Source: Clostridia bacterium (GTDB taxonomy: Bacteria > Bacillota_A > Clostridia > Christensenellales > Aristaeellaceae). From it: a stretch of DNA of 28,737 nt. Below the pieces are notes generated by a model. That model saw nothing but the letters and a program-made list of their open reading frames with translations, was not told the origin of the DNA and ran no database searches. This document shows, one piece after another, positions 8,679-16,250 of the stretch (position 1 is its first letter; each line of letters starts with the position of its first letter). The stretch spans positions 1-28,737 of the forward strand of contig JAFWUC010000003.1 of the NCBI GenBank assembly GCA_017518705.1, given 5' to 3'. Made by a program: the position numbers and the translations under genes.

Positions 8679-9443
8679 ATGCAGATCACTCTGCAGATGT
8701 ACCTGATAGTGCTGCCGATGGTGTTTCTGGCAGCCGCGATGGACGCCATCGCCGGCGGAGGCGGGCTGGTATCTTTGCCCGCTTATACGCTTGCGGGGCT
8801 GAATTACGACTTCGCGTCGGGAAACAATAAGTTCTCATCTATGTTCGGCTGCCTGATGGCGACGGTCAAATGCTATAAAAGCGGGAAACTGCTGGTCGTT
8901 CCCGCCGCGATTGCGGCTGCGGCGGCGCTGCCGGGTTCATGGCTGGGCACCCGTACAGCCATGACTGTGGGAAGCCGGACGATGCAGGTATTCATGGTGT
9001 TTGCCATTCCGGCCGTCGGGGCGCTGGGGCTGTTTAACAAAAAGCAGAATGACAAAACCGGTCCGGTCACCCGGAAGCAGTATCCGATGTGCGCGCTGAT
9101 CGGCCTTGCGGTCGGTTTTTACGACGGTTTCTTCGGCCCCGGAGCGGGCACGTTTCTGATACTCCTGTTCATTCACTTGATCGGAATGGATATGGTTTCC
9201 GCGTCAGCCACCGCCAAACCTGTCAATCTGTTCAGCAACATCGGCGCCCTGGCGACAAGGATAGCCGCAGGGAATGTGATTTATGCCTTGGCGCTGCCTG
9301 CGCTGGTCTGCTCGGTGACAGGCGGGTGGCTGGGAGCAAAGCTCGCGCTCACAAAAGGCGCCGGGCTGATCCGCGTGATGATGCTTGTGGTGCTCGCGCT
9401 GCTGACCGTGCGCCTCGCCCTTCAGCTGCTGGGAGTGTATTGA
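8679..9443 (+). CDS. TauE/SafE family permease
   Basis: A 254-residue membrane protein with about seven to eight hydrophobic segments. It carries the family's N-terminal signature AAAMDAIAGGGGLVSLP followed by ASGNNKFSS. The second half repeats the theme with FYDGFFGPGAGTFLILLF and ATAKPVNLFSN, reflecting the internal duplication of this family. TauE/SafE proteins export or import sulfite, sulfonates or other organic anions; the substrate here is not determinable. I chose the ATG at 8679 because GGAAGAAGGA ends eight bases before it, whereas a TTG at 8673 is too close. It follows the ABC exporter by about 60 bases and is the last gene before a strong bidirectional terminator. Confidence 0.85.
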   Translation: MQITLQMYLIVLPMVFLAAAMDAIAGGGGLVSLPAYTLAGLNYDFASGNNKFSSMFGCLMATVKCYKSGKLLVVPAAIAAAAALPGSWLGTRTAMTVGSRTMQVFMVFAIPAVGALGLFNKKQNDKTGPVTRKQYPMCALIGLAVGFYDGFFGPGAGTFLILLFIHLIGMDMVSASATAKPVNLFSNIGALATRIAAGNVIYALALPALVCSVTGGWLGAKLALTKGAGLIRVMMLVVLALLTVRLALQLLGVY

Positions 9444-9519
9444 ACGATATCGGGCCAGCATGATCCTGCGGGAGACGGAGGATGACCCGATCGCCCGCTG
9501 ATTTTCCCAAAGAGTTTCG

Positions 9520-9557
9520 AAAAAACAGCATTCGGATCGCTCCGAATGCTGTTTTTT
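9520..9557. terminator. Perfect bidirectional terminator between convergent units
   Basis: A perfect 17-bp inverted repeat, arms 9520-9536 and 9541-9557, encloses a four-base loop TCGC. The arms begin and end in A6 and T6, so a U-tract follows the GC-rich stem on either strand. It serves the TauE/SafE gene (plus) and the isomerase pair (minus). Confidence 0.92.
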
Positions 9558-9575
9558 ACCGCGGTTTCGATCATG

Positions 9576-10505
9576 TCACTCTTCGTACATGCCGTATACG
9601 GTGAGTATATGCCTGGCTATATCGTAGATTATGGAGTAGTACTCCATAACGATGTTCAGGCTCATGTGATGCAGGGGAAGCCCCTTCTCGTTATCGTCGT
9701 ACAGCAGACTGCCGCAGCGCGGGCTTTCGGGTTCAAGGTTGAAGGCGCCGCTGTAGCCGATCTGCTTAAGAGCGGTCAGCACCCCGTCAAAGTCCACACA
9801 GCCCATCAGCGGCGGAAGATGCAGATCCTGCCGCCATATGCGGTAAGTCGAAGCGACCGGCAGCGAGCCGAAATTGTCCTGAATGTGCAGGCCTTTAAGA
9901 TGGGAGCCTAAGCGGATGATGGTATCATACTGGTTCCCGTCTGCCAGACTCAGGTGCCCCGTATCGAGACATGCCTGGTACAGCGGATGGTCCACCGCGT
10001 CGATCAAAGCGCACATCTCTTCGCCGTCGTGGCAGTAAAACGGTTCGTCCCAGCGCCCGACGTTTTCGTGCAGCAGCGTGACGCCGCTTTTTTCCAGCGT
10101 CGGGATGAGCTTTCGCACATAGGAGACGTTGAAGTCGAGATACTGCTTTCTTGTCATGCCCATCTGCCCGCCCGGATGGTAGACGAGGTTGGGAATGCCC
10201 AGCACGGCGCAGACTTCGATGGCGCGCCGCGTGCGCATGATGAGCGTATCCGTCATGCCGGGTGCGGCCGGTTCGCCGCTGGGCGCATGGGCGATTACGG
10301 GACGTACGCCGAGCTTTTCCATTTTTTCGCGGGTCTGAGAAGCCATCTTCTCCCAGTCGGGCTGGAGATACGGGGCGTCCGCGCCGAACACACTGTAAAG
10401 GTCGTAATCTACGTACCTGAAGCCGCATTGGCGCAGGCAGCGGTAGTATTCGAATTCGTCGCACAGCTCAGTCCAGACGGAGCTTCTTGAGATCGATATC
10501 TTCAT
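9576..10505 (-). CDS. Sugar phosphate isomerase/epimerase-like TIM-barrel protein, metal site intact
   Basis: A 309-residue protein of the xylose-isomerase-like (AP endonuclease 2) fold. The expected divalent-metal ligands are all present in order: Glu147 in TLLHEN, Asp181 and His184 in CLDTGHLSL, His207 in LHIQDN and Glu258 in NLEPE. His73 and His110 (VYHPGG) are in the usual active-site positions. Related enzymes isomerise, epimerise or dehydrate sugars and inositols, and some act as C-glycoside lyases; the substrate here is unknown. It is cytoplasmic. Its ATG overlaps the TGA of the upstream paralogue by four bases (ATGA), so the two are translationally coupled. It ends shortly before the strong terminator at 9520-9557. 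The family is certain, the reaction is not. Confidence 0.88.
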   Translation of the reverse strand: MKISISRSSVWTELCDEFEYYRCLRQCGFRYVDYDLYSVFGADAPYLQPDWEKMASQTREKMEKLGVRPVIAHAPSGEPAAPGMTDTLIMRTRRAIEVCAVLGIPNLVYHPGGQMGMTRKQYLDFNVSYVRKLIPTLEKSGVTLLHENVGRWDEPFYCHDGEEMCALIDAVDHPLYQACLDTGHLSLADGNQYDTIIRLGSHLKGLHIQDNFGSLPVASTYRIWRQDLHLPPLMGCVDFDGVLTALKQIGYSGAFNLEPESPRCGSLLYDDNEKGLPLHHMSLNIVMEYYSIIYDIARHILTVYGMYEE

Positions 10506-11413
10506 TTCAGCGCCTCCCCGGCAAAGCCGTAGACGTCCAGCATGTGTTCAACGATGTGCAGGCTCCAGCTGTGCAGCCGTCTTGTGAGCTCGGGCGGCAT
10601 GAGCCTGAGCGGCGCGTCGGCGCGACGGGAGGCGGACTTCGGAAACACGCGTGGCATGTTCATTCTAAGGTTGAAGCCGCCTGAGTACGCCGTTTCTTTC
10701 AGTCCCTGCATGACGCGGTCGAAATCGATATATCCCATCATCGGAGCCAGCCCCAGAGCCTCCCTTTCGGGATGTACTGCCAGAGGCATACCGCCGAAGT
10801 TATCGGACAGGTCGACGTTGAGTATCCGTTTTCCCAGCAGGAGGATCTCGGTATACGGCTTTATCTCGGCGACGCCGAGATTCCCTGTGTTGAGGCTTAC
10901 CTTTAAGCGCTCCGGCTCTCCCAGCTTTTCAAGCATACGGATGAGCTCTATCGCGTGGTGCGTGTAGTGCTGCCCGAGCCAGGAACCGCTGTGCTCTATA
11001 AGCAGCGTGACGCCCGAGCCGGAGGCGGCAGCCAGCAGCCGCTTCAGGTATTCGAGATTGTTCTGCTCGTATTCATATCTGGCGTTGTCCTTTGTCCAGC
11101 CCAGCGGGATGACCGCATTGTTTACGCCGAGCGCGCCCGCGCAGCGCACAGCCTGCTCGACTTTAGCGTAGTCTTCCGCGGGATTGAAGCCGCTGACGTG
11201 GGCGGAGACGGGCCGGATGCCGATCTCATCAAGGCGGGTTTTCAGGCGTTTGGCCCAGGCATCAGGATCACTGTCAGCCCAGCCGGTCTGATTGGCGGGT
11301 GAAAACTCATAATCGGCGCAGTCAAAGCCGCACTGCTTCAGCTGCTCGAAGATCTCGGGTTCTGTCAGCCCGTATTCCCGCCAGATCGGGCTGATCGACG
11401 CGGATATAGTCAT
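10502..11413 (-). CDS. Sugar isomerase-like TIM-barrel protein with a degraded metal site
   Basis: A 303-residue paralogue of the downstream gene, collinear with it along most of its length (for example FEQLKQCGFDCADYEF against the partner's LRQCGFRYVDYDL, and DNFGGMP against DNFGSLP). Of the five metal ligands only Glu140 is kept. Asn175 and Asn178 replace Asp and His, Asp201 replaces His, and Arg250 replaces the last Glu. It therefore probably does not bind metal in the usual way. It may be a structural or regulatory partner of the intact paralogue, or use another chemistry. The start codon follows AAAGGGATAAAA. It is first in a two-gene operon behind the promoter at 11705-11733. The fold is confident; a noncatalytic role is inference. 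Confidence 0.85.
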   Translation of the reverse strand: MTISASISPIWREYGLTEPEIFEQLKQCGFDCADYEFSPANQTGWADSDPDAWAKRLKTRLDEIGIRPVSAHVSGFNPAEDYAKVEQAVRCAGALGVNNAVIPLGWTKDNARYEYEQNNLEYLKRLLAAASGSGVTLLIEHSGSWLGQHYTHHAIELIRMLEKLGEPERLKVSLNTGNLGVAEIKPYTEILLLGKRILNVDLSDNFGGMPLAVHPEREALGLAPMMGYIDFDRVMQGLKETAYSGGFNLRMNMPRVFPKSASRRADAPLRLMPPELTRRLHSWSLHIVEHMLDVYGFAGEALK

Positions 11414-11513
11414 TTTTATCCCTTTCGTGTTCCGGTCATTTGTGTCGGTCTATTGCGAATATCATTTACAGGCTTGTCGTAAAGCCGATCCAAGATCTGC
11501 CGTGGGTAGCAGG

Positions 11514-11696
11514 CTAAACCGTCACGGGGGAGACTCTGACATATTCGAAGTCTCCGCAGGGGGCACAGTACAGCCTGAGCCCCGGCTTAAGCGATTCAAA
11601 CCACGCCTGCTGCGGGTTTGCCTGCCTCTGCCACTGCAAGCCGAGCCCGTCTGCAAAGTCGTCCGATGTGGTAACAGCTGCGGCAAAAGGCCCCAT
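11514..11696 (-). pseudogene. Remnant of a GH43 beta-xylosidase C-terminal domain
   Basis: This 60-codon open stretch contains SDDFADGLGLQWQRQANP, then AWFESLKPGLRLYC. That is the start of the C-terminal beta-sandwich domain of family 43 glycosidases (consensus roughly DDF..LGLQWQW..NP....W.L...PG.LRL). A full domain is about 200 residues and a full enzyme about 500, and nothing upstream encodes the catalytic propeller. An in-frame TGA lies nine bases before the ATG. The ATG at 11696 is nine bases beyond the -10 box of the promoter at 11705-11733, with no room for a ribosome site. It is most probably the fossil of a lost xylosidase/arabinofuranosidase gene now serving as leader of the isomerase operon; a tiny leaderless protein is possible. 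Confidence 0.6.
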
Positions 11697-11704
11697 TCCC
11701 GATC

Positions 11705-11733
11705 ATTATACCAGAAAACTGCTGCTAAAACAA
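11705..11733 (-). promoter_or_regulatory. Strong promoter for the isomerase-pair operon
   Basis: On the minus strand TTGTTT (11733-11728) and a consensus TATAAT (11710-11705) are separated by 17 bases. Initiation near 11698 would give a leader of about 285 bases across the GH43 remnant before the gene starting at 11413. Confidence 0.7.
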
Positions 11734-11797
11734 TTTACCATATCAAAACCGAAGAAACAGTATCAGCCAGCGCCGGCTGTGCAGGCGCGAAGACAAG

Positions 11798-11824
11798 AAC
11801 CTGCGGGGGATCGCCCCGCAGGTT
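11798..11824 (-). terminator. Hairpin terminator after the small membrane protein gene
   Basis: AACCTGCGGGG (11798-11808) and CCCCGCAGGTT (11814-11824) form an 11-bp perfect stem with a five-base loop. It begins 20 bases after the stop of the minus-strand gene at 11845. The following minus-strand sequence (TTCTTGTCTTC) is only moderately T-rich. Confidence 0.7.
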
Positions 11825-11844
11825 CCTGTCGGCTTTTGGTTCAT

Positions 11845-12252
11845 TTATTCTGCTTTGATGTTGTTTAAGTCGTTCATCTCTTCCAGCAGCGCGTTTAGGC
11901 CGGCTTCGTCACTGGGCAGGTTGCTTATGATGCCCATGATGCCGCCGTCCGTATTCTCGCTCACCTGTGCCCACAGTCCGTCAGGCTTGTATTCCACGGC
12001 CTTATTGTGCAGGGCAGTGAACGCGTTGGACCAGATGCCGGTCAGCATGAACGCCAGTATGAGAGCCACTACGCCGATCACTATGGCGCTGATGCCGCCT
12101 TTGCCGGTCTTAATGCGCTTGAATATCGCAAGCCCTATCGCACAGGCGCCTAAAACTCCGGCAGTGATGCCGCCTGCGATGCCGAAAAGAAACGTAGCCA
12201 GAGCGGCGCAAGCCACCGCCAGAATGCCAAGAATAACTGCTATGATACCCAT
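11845..12252 (-). CDS. Small membrane protein of unknown function
   Basis: A 135-residue protein I do not recognise. Three hydrophobic segments are visible at about residues 2-22, 24-44 and 54-74, separated by a short basic loop (FKRIKTGKGG). An acidic, soluble C-terminal part of some 55 residues follows, ending in EAGLNALLEEMNDLNNIKAE. The first two segments are rich in Gly and Ala, as in small DUF4190-like membrane proteins, but I would not assign a family. The ATG follows GGAGGATTTAATAA, a strong ribosome site. It stands alone, with a terminator just downstream and no clear promoter upstream. It probably sits in the cytoplasmic membrane. Confidence 0.7.
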   Translation of the reverse strand: MGIIAVILGILAVACAALATFLFGIAGGITAGVLGACAIGLAIFKRIKTGKGGISAIVIGVVALILAFMLTGIWSNAFTALHNKAVEYKPDGLWAQVSENTDGGIMGIISNLPSDEAGLNALLEEMNDLNNIKAE

Positions 12253-12652
12253 TTATTAAATCCTCCGTAAATGTTAATGTCGGTTATAGTATGACCGAAT
12301 GGTCGTTTTGGATCTTTCACGCTGAAGGCCTCGCGCAGCCCACGCTTTGGTCTTCATTGTTTCTGTATCATTATACGGAGGAAAACCGGCGATGGCAGCA
12401 AGCCGCAGGATTTGTTTTGTTAAATGCAGGATAAGCGTATAACAGCGCCTGATCTCGAGATCCAGTTCATCCTCCCAAGCCGATACTCTGTTGTGTGATC
12501 AAACGATGCGGCGGCTGAAAAGGTGATGAGGGAAGCGTTCGAAGCGCGAAAGTATGAATGCAGGGCCGTATTTCCGACAGATAATGCTCATGAAATAAAA
12601 AAACCGCTTTGCGCAAGATTGCAAAGCGGAAACATACTATAATAACGGTGGT
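12253..12652. other. Gene-poor interval of 400 bases
   Basis: No convincing gene is seen. A plus-strand stretch ending at TAA just before the gene at 12653 (about 12505-12652) has mildly protein-like composition, but it carries no family signature and runs into the terminator of the opposite strand. A ggaggaaaa followed by ATG near 12393 opens only about 15 codons. An imperfect palindrome GACCGAATGGTC lies near 12292-12303, upstream of the small membrane protein gene. The only supported element is the terminator at 12597-12629. Confidence 0.5.
12597..12629 (-). terminator. Rho-independent terminator of the secreted-protein pair
   Basis: On the minus strand a perfect 9-bp stem, CCGCTTTGC with GCAAAGCGG (12604-12612 and 12621-12629), is followed by seven T residues (12603-12597). 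It lies 24 bases after the stop codon of the gene at 12653. Confidence 0.85.
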
Positions 12653-13222
12653 TTATAAACCGCCAAGCAGATTCACAACGTCCATGACCGCCGCTTCTGC
12701 CCACTCCCAGTCGGAGGAAGTCAGATAGTCCTTTGCCGCTTCTATACTGGAGATCGGGCGGTCAAAACCGGTGTAATTGCAGAAACTGACGAAGAGAGAC
12801 AGAGTTTCGTAGCTCTTTGCATCGATGATCTGGGAATACAGCTCGCGGTTTTCGTCGGAAGGATCAAGCGAACTGAGCGTGCGGGCCATTTCCCAATAGT
12901 ATTCGTCGATCAGGTTAAAAGCGGATCCGTACTCGTTTTCGGAAACGCAGGCCTGCCAGATCTTTGATTTGGACTGGGGCAGGAACTCCAGTGCCGCAAT
13001 CTGCTCATTGAGCCCCGCGCCGTCGGCGCCGTTGCTGAGCTCCGTCATTATTTCAAAGACATCCTGCATATTGCTCCACTGACCGGCGGCTTCGGGGTTC
13101 TGCGCAAAAACCATTCCTTCGGTATACGTGTAATCGTACAGCGCTGCATACCGGTTCCTGTCGTACAGGTTGACCATAGTCAGCGAGCCAAATGTGGGAT
13201 AGTAGGTTATTGTATCGATCAC
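12653..13222 (-). CDS. Hypothetical protein, coupled to or split from the upstream secreted protein
   Basis: A 189-residue protein with no family I recognise. It is acidic, rich in Tyr, Trp, Ser and Glu, with probable helical segments (EYYWEMARTLSSLDPS, YETLSLFVSFCNYTGF) and a C-terminus DWEWAEAAVMDVVNLLGGL. It has no signal peptide or membrane segment of its own. The first possible start is GTG at 13222, overlapping the TGA of the upstream gene as GTGA; no ribosome binding site is visible in front of it. Either it is translated by coupling, or the two reading frames are one secreted protein separated by a frameshift. A terminator follows immediately. Function unknown. Confidence 0.6.
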   Translation of the reverse strand: MIDTITYYPTFGSLTMVNLYDRNRYAALYDYTYTEGMVFAQNPEAAGQWSNMQDVFEIMTELSNGADGAGLNEQIAALEFLPQSKSKIWQACVSENEYGSAFNLIDEYYWEMARTLSSLDPSDENRELYSQIIDAKSYETLSLFVSFCNYTGFDRPISSIEAAKDYLTSSDWEWAEAAVMDVVNLLGGL

Positions 13223-13746
13223 CGGCTATTGGCTTTGAGATATGCGGCAAGCTCCTCAAGTGTCTCGAATTCGGGTATCTCGCTGCTGCTATTTTTGACG
13301 TAATCGGTCACTATGAGCGTGCTGTCCAGCAGATAGATGTTTTCGGCGACAAGCAGGATATCCGCTTCGGCAAGCGAGGCAGCCCTGAACATCGCCGGCA
13401 GTTTCACCATTAAGTCGCATCTTACTCTGATGGCGGGAGAACCGACATCAAAACCGCTGAAACCGTCCGGGAAACCATCGATCATCGCGTCCGGATAGCC
13501 GGAATCCAGGACGGTAAACTCCTTTTCCGGCGCTTCACGTTCCAAGATGACGAACCGCAAACTGCCGTAATCTATGTCGCCCTGGTTTTCCCAGTAATAC
13601 GCGCTCAGGTCGTCGGAAACTTCGACGCTGCCGCTGTAGGAATCGAAATGAGCAAGCACGTCATCAATAGAAGGGAGTTCGGCTCTGCAGGCGAAAGAGA
13701 CGGTGAGAATAAACAGGAGAATAAGGATGATGACTCTCTTTTTCAA
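13219..13746 (-). CDS. Secreted protein of unknown function, TTG start
   Basis: A 175-residue protein. I place the start at TTG 13746 because CGGAGG lies eight bases upstream and the product then begins with a classical signal peptide: KKR, a run of Ile/Leu/Val, and SFACRA before the mature ELPSIDD. Cleavage after SFA or CRA is likely. The Cys could suggest lipidation, but position -3 is not the usual Leu or Val. An upstream ATG at 13812 would add 22 polar residues in front of the signal peptide and has a distant ribosome site. The mature part is acidic (VSDDLSAYYWENQGDIDYGSL, DGFPDGFSGFDVG) and matches no family I know. It has its own promoter at 13845-13873 and overlaps the next gene. Confidence 0.65.
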   Translation of the reverse strand: MKKRVIILILLFILTVSFACRAELPSIDDVLAHFDSYSGSVEVSDDLSAYYWENQGDIDYGSLRFVILEREAPEKEFTVLDSGYPDAMIDGFPDGFSGFDVGSPAIRVRCDLMVKLPAMFRAASLAEADILLVAENIYLLDSTLIVTDYVKNSSSEIPEFETLEELAAYLKANSR

Positions 13747-13844
13747 GGCTGTGTCCTCCGTTTCTGTGTCGTTCGTGATCCCGCGTAAGTGAAGAAAAAG
13801 CCGGGTTTTCATAGAGGCCGATAGGCTCCTCTATTGTTAATTTT

Positions 13845-13873
13845 ATTTTATCAGAGCGGAAACTTCATGTCAA
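13845..13873 (-). promoter_or_regulatory. Sigma-A promoter for the secreted-protein pair
   Basis: On the minus strand a consensus TTGACA (13873-13868) and TAAAAT (13850-13845) are spaced by 17 bases. A small inverted repeat, TAGAGG and CCTCTA (13812-13833), lies in the leader. Confidence 0.8.
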
Positions 13874-13967
13874 TATGTATACTTCATGCCTTCCGTAAAG
13901 GCAAACACGGAAACGGGCGCTTACGGATGAACGGACAGCATGTGCCGCTTATCGGGTTCCTGCCGAT

Positions 13968-16037
13968 CTAAATATCTTTAGGCCGGTATGCGGCGTATTT
14001 ATGCCAGAAGTACACGGGAACGGCGCTCCAGCCATGGCAGAGGCTGCCGGCTTTTGAAAAAGCGTCGCCTCCCTCTATCGTTTCCCAGAATGAAGTCGCG
14101 CCTTCCAGTATCATGCTGCCCCAAACGGACATGATATGCTTTTCGACGCATGTGTAGTATTTTTCCGGCTCCATCATCAGCGCGTCCAGCTTGTATATGT
14201 AATGGGACAGCGTCACCTTGGTGAAAGGATTCGCAGGGTCCGCAAGCTTTGCCCGGAGATCCCCGGCAAGCTCCTCGGGCACGAGCCCGGTCCACAGCGC
14301 CAGTGCCTGCACCAGCTCGGCATAATGGTTTTCGCCTTTTCGGGTCCGGTATGCACGCATTGTGTCATCCCAGAAGGTCTCGTGAAAGTGCGCGCTGATC
14401 TCGCCTTCGGCAGACGCGAAATAGTCGTCGGGGCAGACGGCGGCGTATGCCTTGAGCGCCGCGTAGAAGAACAGCGTGAGCGCAGCGTCGGGGATAGGGG
14501 TCTCGGCGGCGCCCAAGTGCCCCGCAAGACCGTCCTCCCATTCAAAAAAGTTCCAGTAGTCTTCGCCTTCGAACGGAACAGCTGCGCCGTCACGCAGCTG
14601 CGGAAGGAACGCCTTGAGCAGGTCGCGCATGGGCTCAGTGAATCGGTTGTACTTTTCTCCGCCGTATTCGACGAGCTCCCGGCAGGCGATCACCCAGGCT
14701 AAAGAGAAGGAGGGGATAGTCAGCCCCGTATGGGAAGGAGTCGTGATGCCGAACAGGCCGTCGGGACGCCGCGACGGGGGAAACAGCGCCCAGCAGGCGG
14801 CCGGATAATCATACTCGCCGAAAGCCCAGTACCCCGTCAGAGCCTGGTTGCGGGAATCCATGCCGTACATTGCCTGCTCCCGCCAGGGACAGTCCTCATA
14901 GTGCTCGTGCATGCACAGCCGGAGGGTATCTACGGATACGTCATAGATGCGCCTGGCCAAAGCGTCGGTCAGGAAGGAGGGCGCAGCCTTGACGGTCAAA
15001 GGATAATCTGCGGAACGTATGGAAAGCTGATAGAGCGTGAACGGCTCATCGGTGCGCACGTGCAATTCCATATAGCGTCCCGCGATCCGTTTGAGCCAGT
15101 TGGTGAAGTACTGCCTTCCCGCTTTGGCGGTGTAACTGAAACCGAAATGGCGCCCGCCGACAAAAGAACGCACGCGGCCGTCATCCAGGTGTTCACCGTA
15201 GCCGATCTCAAAAACGGTCCCTTCCCGGGCGTCCACTTCCAGCGTCGGGAAACCGGCCGTTTCCCGGCCAAGGTCGACGATCAGATACACGCCGTCATAG
15301 CCTTTTTCCGGGAGAAAGCGGTACGCGCCGGGCATGGGTAGCTTAGCCTCGGCGTAAGCGGGCGTTTTATAGGGTTCCAAAGCTTCGGCAAGACCTTCCG
15401 CGCGGCGCGGCGCCGTAAGGTCCGCATAGACAGCCTGCGCCGGGGTGCGCTCCGCTTCCGGATCGGGACGCAGAAACACGCCCTGGCTCTTTATGACACC
15501 GGGTGCGGGATCCTGTATGATCAGCTTTTTTATGGGACGGGGCAGGAGCTGTACGGCGCGGTCTGATACGAAGGCGCGCGTCCACAGAGCTGGCAGTTTG
15601 CGCGCGTCATAACGGAAACTGAAGGACAGCTGGGGAGAAACGTTTTCGACGGGCCCGCTCATATAGTGCGGTTCGAAGCGGGCGAGGGTCTCGGGTCCGC
15701 TTTCCACCGTCTCCGAGTCCAGTTTCAGTGCGAAACAGACTCCCGGCGCGCTTTTGACGCACTGGAAAGAGTCGACACCCTGGTAATATGCGCGGATAAG
15801 CAGCTCATTGTCTCCCGCGCGGCACAGCCCGGCAAGGTCAAGGGTATCGAAAACCTTGTAGTGCGGATAGTCGTCGTATTGACCGCAGTCGGCGAAGACT
15901 CCGTTGACGAATACGGCGTACTCATCGGCGGCGCTTATGTCCAGAAGCGCCTTCCCGCCCGAATACCGGAAATCCGTCCTGAACTCGGCGTATGTATTGA
16001 CGATCTCCGTTTCTTCATTCACCCAGATCCACCGCAT
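13968..16037 (-). CDS. Alpha-L-rhamnosidase, glycoside hydrolase family 78
   Basis: A 689-residue enzyme that should remove terminal alpha-L-rhamnose from plant glycosides or pectin-type glycans. The segment EDCPWREQAMYGMD (381-394) gives Asp382, Glu387 and Asp394, the same spacing as the catalytic and sugar-binding acids of characterised GH78 enzymes (D-x4-E-x6-D). Glu652 in GATSFWETI is the expected general base. SLCHGWSAVPVYF near the C-terminus is another family hallmark. An N-terminal beta-rich region (1-340) precedes the six-hairpin catalytic barrel. It is shorter than many GH78 proteins and has no signal peptide, so it acts inside the cell on imported glycosides. The ATG follows AGGGGAG; the promoter is at 16072-16100. 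It is divergent from a URO-D-like gene. No clear terminator is seen downstream. Confidence 0.9.
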   Translation of the reverse strand: MRWIWVNEETEIVNTYAEFRTDFRYSGGKALLDISAADEYAVFVNGVFADCGQYDDYPHYKVFDTLDLAGLCRAGDNELLIRAYYQGVDSFQCVKSAPGVCFALKLDSETVESGPETLARFEPHYMSGPVENVSPQLSFSFRYDARKLPALWTRAFVSDRAVQLLPRPIKKLIIQDPAPGVIKSQGVFLRPDPEAERTPAQAVYADLTAPRRAEGLAEALEPYKTPAYAEAKLPMPGAYRFLPEKGYDGVYLIVDLGRETAGFPTLEVDAREGTVFEIGYGEHLDDGRVRSFVGGRHFGFSYTAKAGRQYFTNWLKRIAGRYMELHVRTDEPFTLYQLSIRSADYPLTVKAAPSFLTDALARRIYDVSVDTLRLCMHEHYEDCPWREQAMYGMDSRNQALTGYWAFGEYDYPAACWALFPPSRRPDGLFGITTPSHTGLTIPSFSLAWVIACRELVEYGGEKYNRFTEPMRDLLKAFLPQLRDGAAVPFEGEDYWNFFEWEDGLAGHLGAAETPIPDAALTLFFYAALKAYAAVCPDDYFASAEGEISAHFHETFWDDTMRAYRTRKGENHYAELVQALALWTGLVPEELAGDLRAKLADPANPFTKVTLSHYIYKLDALMMEPEKYYTCVEKHIMSVWGSMILEGATSFWETIEGGDAFSKAGSLCHGWSAVPVYFWHKYAAYRPKDI

Positions 16038-16071
16038 CGTTCACGTCTCCCCTGCCTATGATATATACTCT

Positions 16072-16100
16072 ATTATATAATGGATCCGGCTTCTTATCAA
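16072..16100 (-). promoter_or_regulatory. Promoter of the rhamnosidase gene
   Basis: On the minus strand TTGATA (16100-16095) and TATAAT (16077-16072) are spaced by 17 bases, 35 bases before the ATG. It is back-to-back with the promoter at 16187-16215. Confidence 0.8.
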
Positions 16101-16186
16101 TGTGCTTATAGCCATTAATCGAATATAAACGGCATCGTCGTATCCAACTGTTTGCTGAGATAGAGATCAGGGCGACGTTCATGCGG

Positions 16187-16215
16187 TTGACAAAGCCAAT
16201 GCTTAATGATAATAT
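16187..16215 (+). promoter_or_regulatory. Promoter of the URO-D-like gene
   Basis: A consensus TTGACA (16187-16192) and TAATAT (16210-16215) are spaced by 17 bases, 35 bases upstream of the ATG at 16251. About 86 bases separate it from the divergent rhamnosidase promoter. Confidence 0.8.
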
Positions 16216-16250
16216 GACACAAAACGAACAGAGGATCGAGATCATCGAAT

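Noticed and set aside
11427..11858. Plus-strand open frame of 143 codons in the isomerase leader region
   Set aside because: It crosses a terminator hairpin and is antisense to the GH43 remnant; Cys/Arg-rich composition with no ribosome site.
12505..12652. Plus-strand stretch with protein-like composition before the secreted-protein terminator
   Set aside because: Preceded by an in-frame stop, no family signature, and overlaps the terminator of the opposite strand; at most a decayed fragment.
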